Assembly (NCBI GenBank): GCA_910579505.1
Contig: CAJTTZ010000029.1
Location: 1-9,063, forward strand
Origin: an uncultured Lachnospiraceae bacterium
GTDB lineage: Bacteria > Bacillota > Clostridia > Lachnospirales > Lachnospiraceae
DNA length: 9,063 bases
Direction of reading: 5' to 3'
The position numbers and the translations under genes were made by a program. Shown piece by piece: positions 7,201 to 9,063 of this stretch; positions within the stretch are counted from its first letter, which is position 1; the number at the start of each line of letters is the position of its first letter. Below the pieces are notes generated by a model, which saw only the letters and a list, made by a program, of their open reading frames with translations, was not told where the DNA came from and made no database searches.

Positions 7201-7562
7201 ACCGCTACTCTGCGGGGATTGAATGTGATGAGGAACATCCCGGCTTTAAGCATTTCATCCTGCAGCCTTCTGTCGGCGGCAGTCTGACCTATGTAAAGGG
7301 CAGCTATGATTCCGTTTATGGAACAATCGTGAGTACATGGACCAAGACGGAAGATGGGCTGCTGTATGAAGCGACAGTTCCAGCTAATACCACTGCGACT
7401 TTATATTTGCCTGCGGGGAGCTATTTGGAGGGCGGTGCAGCTGCCGAAAAAGCGGATGGTGTTACCTACATAGGGACGGATGGTGGAGATATGATTTTTG
7501 AACTGCAATCGGGTGTTTATTCCTTTATGGAAGTGAATGGGGAAACTGTTTTGAATGAGTAG
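4212..7562 (+). CDS. GH78 alpha-L-rhamnosidase, surface lipoprotein with LamG-like insertion
   Basis: A 1116-residue enzyme that should release terminal alpha-L-rhamnose from glycans or glycosides outside the cell. The ATG at 4212 is chosen over a GTG at 4194: GGAAGG (4196-4201) is well placed, and the protein then starts with a lipoprotein signal ending in the lipobox ISGC (Cys19). Domains in order: Ig/Fn3-like (about 28-145); LamG/concanavalin-like insertion (about 155-305); rhamnosidase N domain (about 345-525); beta domain (about 530-645); (alpha/alpha)6 catalytic barrel (about 656-993); C-terminal beta domain (about 1001-1090). The catalytic motif DCPQRTERYGWSGD gives Asp690, general acid Glu696 and Asp703, and TSWEDW gives the likely base Glu964. 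All are intact, so activity is expected. It is longer than simpler GH78 enzymes because of the insertion, which may bind carbohydrate. It has its own promoter beside the XRE gene. Confidence 0.92.
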   Translation: MKRFLFLCLVLQILIISGCGQKEADAVCTRNLRTEYRENPIGIDAENPRFSWQMTSDIRGQYQSAYQIFVGDSAENLADGIYVWDSGRVESGNAVDIRYAGEPLEPCTRYYWQVKVWDKDEKAVLSTEEAYFETALMDGDWSNAQWIAAPKEPLYDSEANPYFTVEAVVRAPEGDASIVWGYTPQDGSSCNLKVNYGEDDTVAIGWYRENRFGEQTESGGGKTDKFSAADLQGRAFKLTLKVAEQRLTVYIDGEEAASGDFGYTRGTDCGFGMNAGRNEKAVYYQSFRVTNDTTGEVIYDEDFSDPYNTIFGEVFIDRTDDGWYRHNGAVIATPSAYSMENDPAPMMRKEFTAKKGDIKSARLYATAAGIYDFYINGEKISDTYFNPGAAAYNIRSAYQTFDVTDLVKEGGNAMGLYLGHGWYDKNTSTDNTGIVWGDHLAFLGKLVITYENGEQDVVVTDDTWKLYDDGPIRTNSFWQGEIYRADKEVDGWCEFGFADDAWQAAAVRRPTDMNGKNHDFKLAAQFDPPVRAVEILEPVSVNEPKDGCQVYDFGQELTGVVRVTVKGKAGDVMTMRHGEWLNEEHLLTADGSPGTVYTRNLLGAQQTDQYFLKGDAGGETYSPVFTYHGFRYMEFVDLEESVEIIKVEALALSSDTERTGSYETSSEAVNQLYSNSYWSQVGNFTSLPTDCPQRTERYGWSGDAQIFSRTASYHADVLNFYADYVQELADTQREDGAVADMAPRTLGYVEDNGKGGNGGNNGWGDAIVIITWNLYQQYGSTQIIEDSYEGMSMWVEYLVCNSTDWLRPDSGYGDHLTLSNPARDCVNTAWSAHSCELLSKMAAVIGKTEDADRFMGYHDHFKDAWIANFVKEDGTTTYDTQTTYVMGLAFDLFPEELRESAADRLSVIIEWNNNHLSTGFAGLSFLNPTLCDIGRDDLAYALLEQEEAPGWLYNVLQGATTSWEDWNAYSVQNEAGDYYINGSLNHFAYGSVAEWMYRYSAGIECDEEHPGFKHFILQPSVGGSLTYVKGSYDSVYGTIVSTWTKTEDGLLYEATVPANTTATLYLPAGSYLEGGAAAEKADGVTYIGTDGGDMIFELQSGVYSFMEVNGETVLNE

Positions 7563-7690
7563 GTATCAGATGATAAAGAAAAGCTCCATATCGTATATGC
7601 AGAATACATACTGATATATTCTTTTCATAGTATTATGCAGACCATCTAACCCGGTGGCACTGTGAGAATGAAAAGCGAAAGGAGAATCAT

Positions 7691-7810
7691 ATGGGCAAAC
7701 TGAAATTATTTGAGAACATCTTAAAAGCAGTAACCACTTTAGTAACTGCAATTACGTCTTTCGTAAAATTTGTCGGCATGGCTTTCAGTATGAAAACAAA
7801 AAAGGCATAG
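7691..7810 (+). CDS. 39-residue cationic amphipathic peptide
   Basis: A small gene of 39 codons with an ideal ribosome site, AAAGGAG (7678-7684), 6 bases before the ATG. The peptide begins MGKLKLFENILKAV, has a hydrophobic, Thr/Val-rich middle with ITSFVKFVGMAF, and ends KTKKA. It carries seven lysines and one glutamate, about +6 net, and could form one amphipathic or membrane-associated helix. There is no cleavable signal and no cysteine. It lies between the rhamnosidase and DUF932 genes, with an intrinsic terminator about 105 bases after its stop. It could be a small membrane protein, a type I toxin-like or phenol-soluble-modulin-like peptide, or a small accessory protein of a mobile element. 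I do not recognise it. The ribosome site makes translation likely. Confidence 0.6.
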   Translation: MGKLKLFENILKAVTTLVTAITSFVKFVGMAFSMKTKKA

Positions 7811-7916
7811 CTTTTGCCGTGCGGCATTTTGTACGGTGTCTGGGACGTTACCCTTTAAAAGACGGCTTACAAAAAGATATCAATGACAGAGCGAAAACGG
7901 AATAAAAGATGTGAAC

Positions 7917-7946
7917 AGGGGCTTTCCATGCGGGAGCTCCTTTTTT
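7917..7946 (+). terminator. Intrinsic terminator between the small peptide and DUF932 genes
   Basis: AGGGGCTTTC (7917-7926) pairs with GGGAGCTCCT (7932-7941) over 10 positions, including G-U pairs, around the loop CATGC, and runs straight into a T-run (7941-7946). This is the classic intrinsic form and the best terminator in the window. Lying 46 bases before the DUF932 start, it either ends the small-peptide transcript or attenuates DUF932. Confidence 0.7.
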
Positions 7947-7992
7947 ACATGCTTTTACCAACACATGAAGAAAGAGAAAAGGAGATGATCTG

Positions 7993-8925
7993 ATGGCAGC
8001 AAATGTGGAACAGATGTTTTCCGTAAGGGAGAAACCGTGGCATGGCTTAGGCATTGTTGTTAGGGAAGCGCCTGCATCAGCGGATGCCCTGCGGCTTGCG
8101 GGACTTGACTGGATGGTGGTGCAGGAGCCTGTGTATACGGGACATGATGAGATTGTGAAAGGGTATAAAGCAAATGTGCGCAGTTCCGACAGGAAGGTGC
8201 TTGGTGTGGTATCTGACCGCTATAAAGTGGTACAGAATACAGATGCTTTTAGCTTTACCGATGAACTGCTCGGAAAAGGAGTACGGTACAAGACCGCCGG
8301 GTCTCTGCAGGAGGGGAAAAAGGTATGGCTGTTTGCAAGACTGTCCAAAGAGTATGTCGTTGCGGGAGAGCACATAAGCCCCTATCTGGTATTTTCTAAT
8401 ACTCATGACGGCTCTGGGTCTGTGAAAGTAGCCGTTACCCCGGTAAGGGTTGTGTGTAACAATACCCTCAACCTTGCACTTGATTCCGCAAAACGGAGTT
8501 TTTCTATGATCCACACAGGCAACATCCACGATAAGATACAGGAAGCAAAGGATACGCTCTTTATGGCAGAACGGTATATGGACAGCCTTGGGATTGAGTT
8601 TGAGCAGTTACGCAGACAGAAGATGACTGACGCACAGGTGAAGGAATATATTGAACTGCTCCTGCCTATGGAGGAGGAAGCTACGCCAATCCAGAGTAAG
8701 AACACCGTTAAACTGCGGCGGGATATGGAACGGCGGTATTATGATGCGCCCGATCTGCAGAAAGTTGGGAATAATGCATACCGCTTTATCAATGCGGTAT
8801 CAGATTTTGCCACACATAGCAGCCCGTTAAGGAGGACGGTGAATTACAACGAGAATCTGTTTGCCCGCACGATAGACGGCAATCCTCTGATTGATAAGGC
8901 ATATCAACTAATAAAGGCGGCGTAA
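7993..8925 (+). CDS. DUF932 phage/plasmid-like protein (TIGR03299 type)
   Basis: A 310-residue protein of the DUF932 family, widespread in phages, plasmids and integrative elements; its molecular function is not established. AAAAGGAG (7977-7984) lies 8 bases before the ATG. Family-like features are the N-terminal MFSVREKPWHGLG segment (about 8-20), the LGVVSDRYKVVQN block (about 70-82), the central region around YLVFSNTHDGSGSV (about 131-144) with PVRVVCNNTLNLA just after it (about 149-161), and a helical C-terminal part. The length fits the full-length family, and no frameshift is seen. An intrinsic terminator upstream separates it from the peptide gene, so it probably has its own promoter or is attenuated, though I see no clear promoter. 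Its presence suggests the right end of the window belongs to an integrative or plasmid-derived segment. Confidence 0.85.
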   Translation: MAANVEQMFSVREKPWHGLGIVVREAPASADALRLAGLDWMVVQEPVYTGHDEIVKGYKANVRSSDRKVLGVVSDRYKVVQNTDAFSFTDELLGKGVRYKTAGSLQEGKKVWLFARLSKEYVVAGEHISPYLVFSNTHDGSGSVKVAVTPVRVVCNNTLNLALDSAKRSFSMIHTGNIHDKIQEAKDTLFMAERYMDSLGIEFEQLRRQKMTDAQVKEYIELLLPMEEEATPIQSKNTVKLRRDMERRYYDAPDLQKVGNNAYRFINAVSDFATHSSPLRRTVNYNENLFARTIDGNPLIDKAYQLIKAA

Positions 8926-9063
8926 ACAGGAAGAAATTTTAACCTTTTGGTCTTAAAGAAATAAGTATATCACGGGAAATAAAGTCTGCAAATAAAAAGT
9001 CAAGCAGATGAACTTTGAAAATTTTATACAGGTTGAAAAATGGGTACTACAAAAAGACCACCG
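8926..9063. other. AT-rich right edge, possible start of a further gene
   Basis: The stretch after the DUF932 stop is AT-rich. Two plus-strand frames stay open to the window edge, starting at 9008 (MNFENFIQ...) and at 9040 (MGTTKRPP). Only the second has even a weak ribosome site (AGG about 7 bases upstream). Too little is present to call a gene. Confidence 0.25.

Noticed and set aside
7993..8705. Minus-strand frames opposite DUF932
   Set aside because: They are antisense shadows with no motifs or start signals.
1..9063. CRISPR array, insertion sequence or toxin-antitoxin pair
   Set aside because: There are no regularly spaced direct repeats, no transposase or terminal inverted repeats, and the RHH gene has no partner toxin next to it.

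Overview
The window reads as Clostridia, most likely Lachnospiraceae. This is inferred from the G-rich Shine-Dalgarno sites, the sigma-A-type promoters, a surface glycosidase of the kind gut Firmicutes carry, and small accessory genes typical of their integrative elements. No marker gene fixes the species.

Layout: (1) Positions 127-1434, minus strand, encode a single-pass membrane protein with two C-terminal bacterial SH3 (SH3b) domains. (2) Upstream of it (1457-1612, minus strand) lie a degenerate tRNA-Arg(CCG)-like sequence, four TGTAAC-like half-sites at 11-bp steps that resemble a WalR/PhoP box, and a near-consensus promoter. (3) Positions 1807-2348, plus strand, are accessory in character: a small protein that looks truncated or chimeric, a hairpin, and a ribbon-helix-helix (RHH) protein. 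(4) Positions 2507-3622, plus strand, encode a membrane-anchored extracellular SGNH/GDSL esterase. (5) Positions 3724-4059, minus strand, encode an XRE-family regulator. Between it and the next gene are paired TWTAGA dyads and a promoter. (6) Positions 4212-7562, plus strand, encode a GH78 alpha-L-rhamnosidase lipoprotein with an inserted LamG-like domain. (7) Positions 7691-8925, plus strand, hold a 39-residue cationic amphipathic peptide gene, an intrinsic terminator and a DUF932 phage/plasmid-like gene. The window ends in AT-rich DNA.

Working together: the esterase and the rhamnosidase are both displayed at the cell surface. They could remove acyl groups and terminal rhamnose from the same plant or microbial glycan, with the XRE protein as a local regulator; this is inferred from proximity and localisation. 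The SH3b gene is a separate cell-envelope unit whose upstream region suggests control by a cell-wall-responsive two-component system. The RHH, chimeric and DUF932 genes suggest nearby integrative-element DNA or its remnants. No integrase, transposase, relaxase or CRISPR array is visible.

The best candidates for something undescribed are the pseudo-tRNA and WalR-like region in front of the SH3b gene, the 39-residue peptide gene, and the XRE/rhamnosidase operator cluster.
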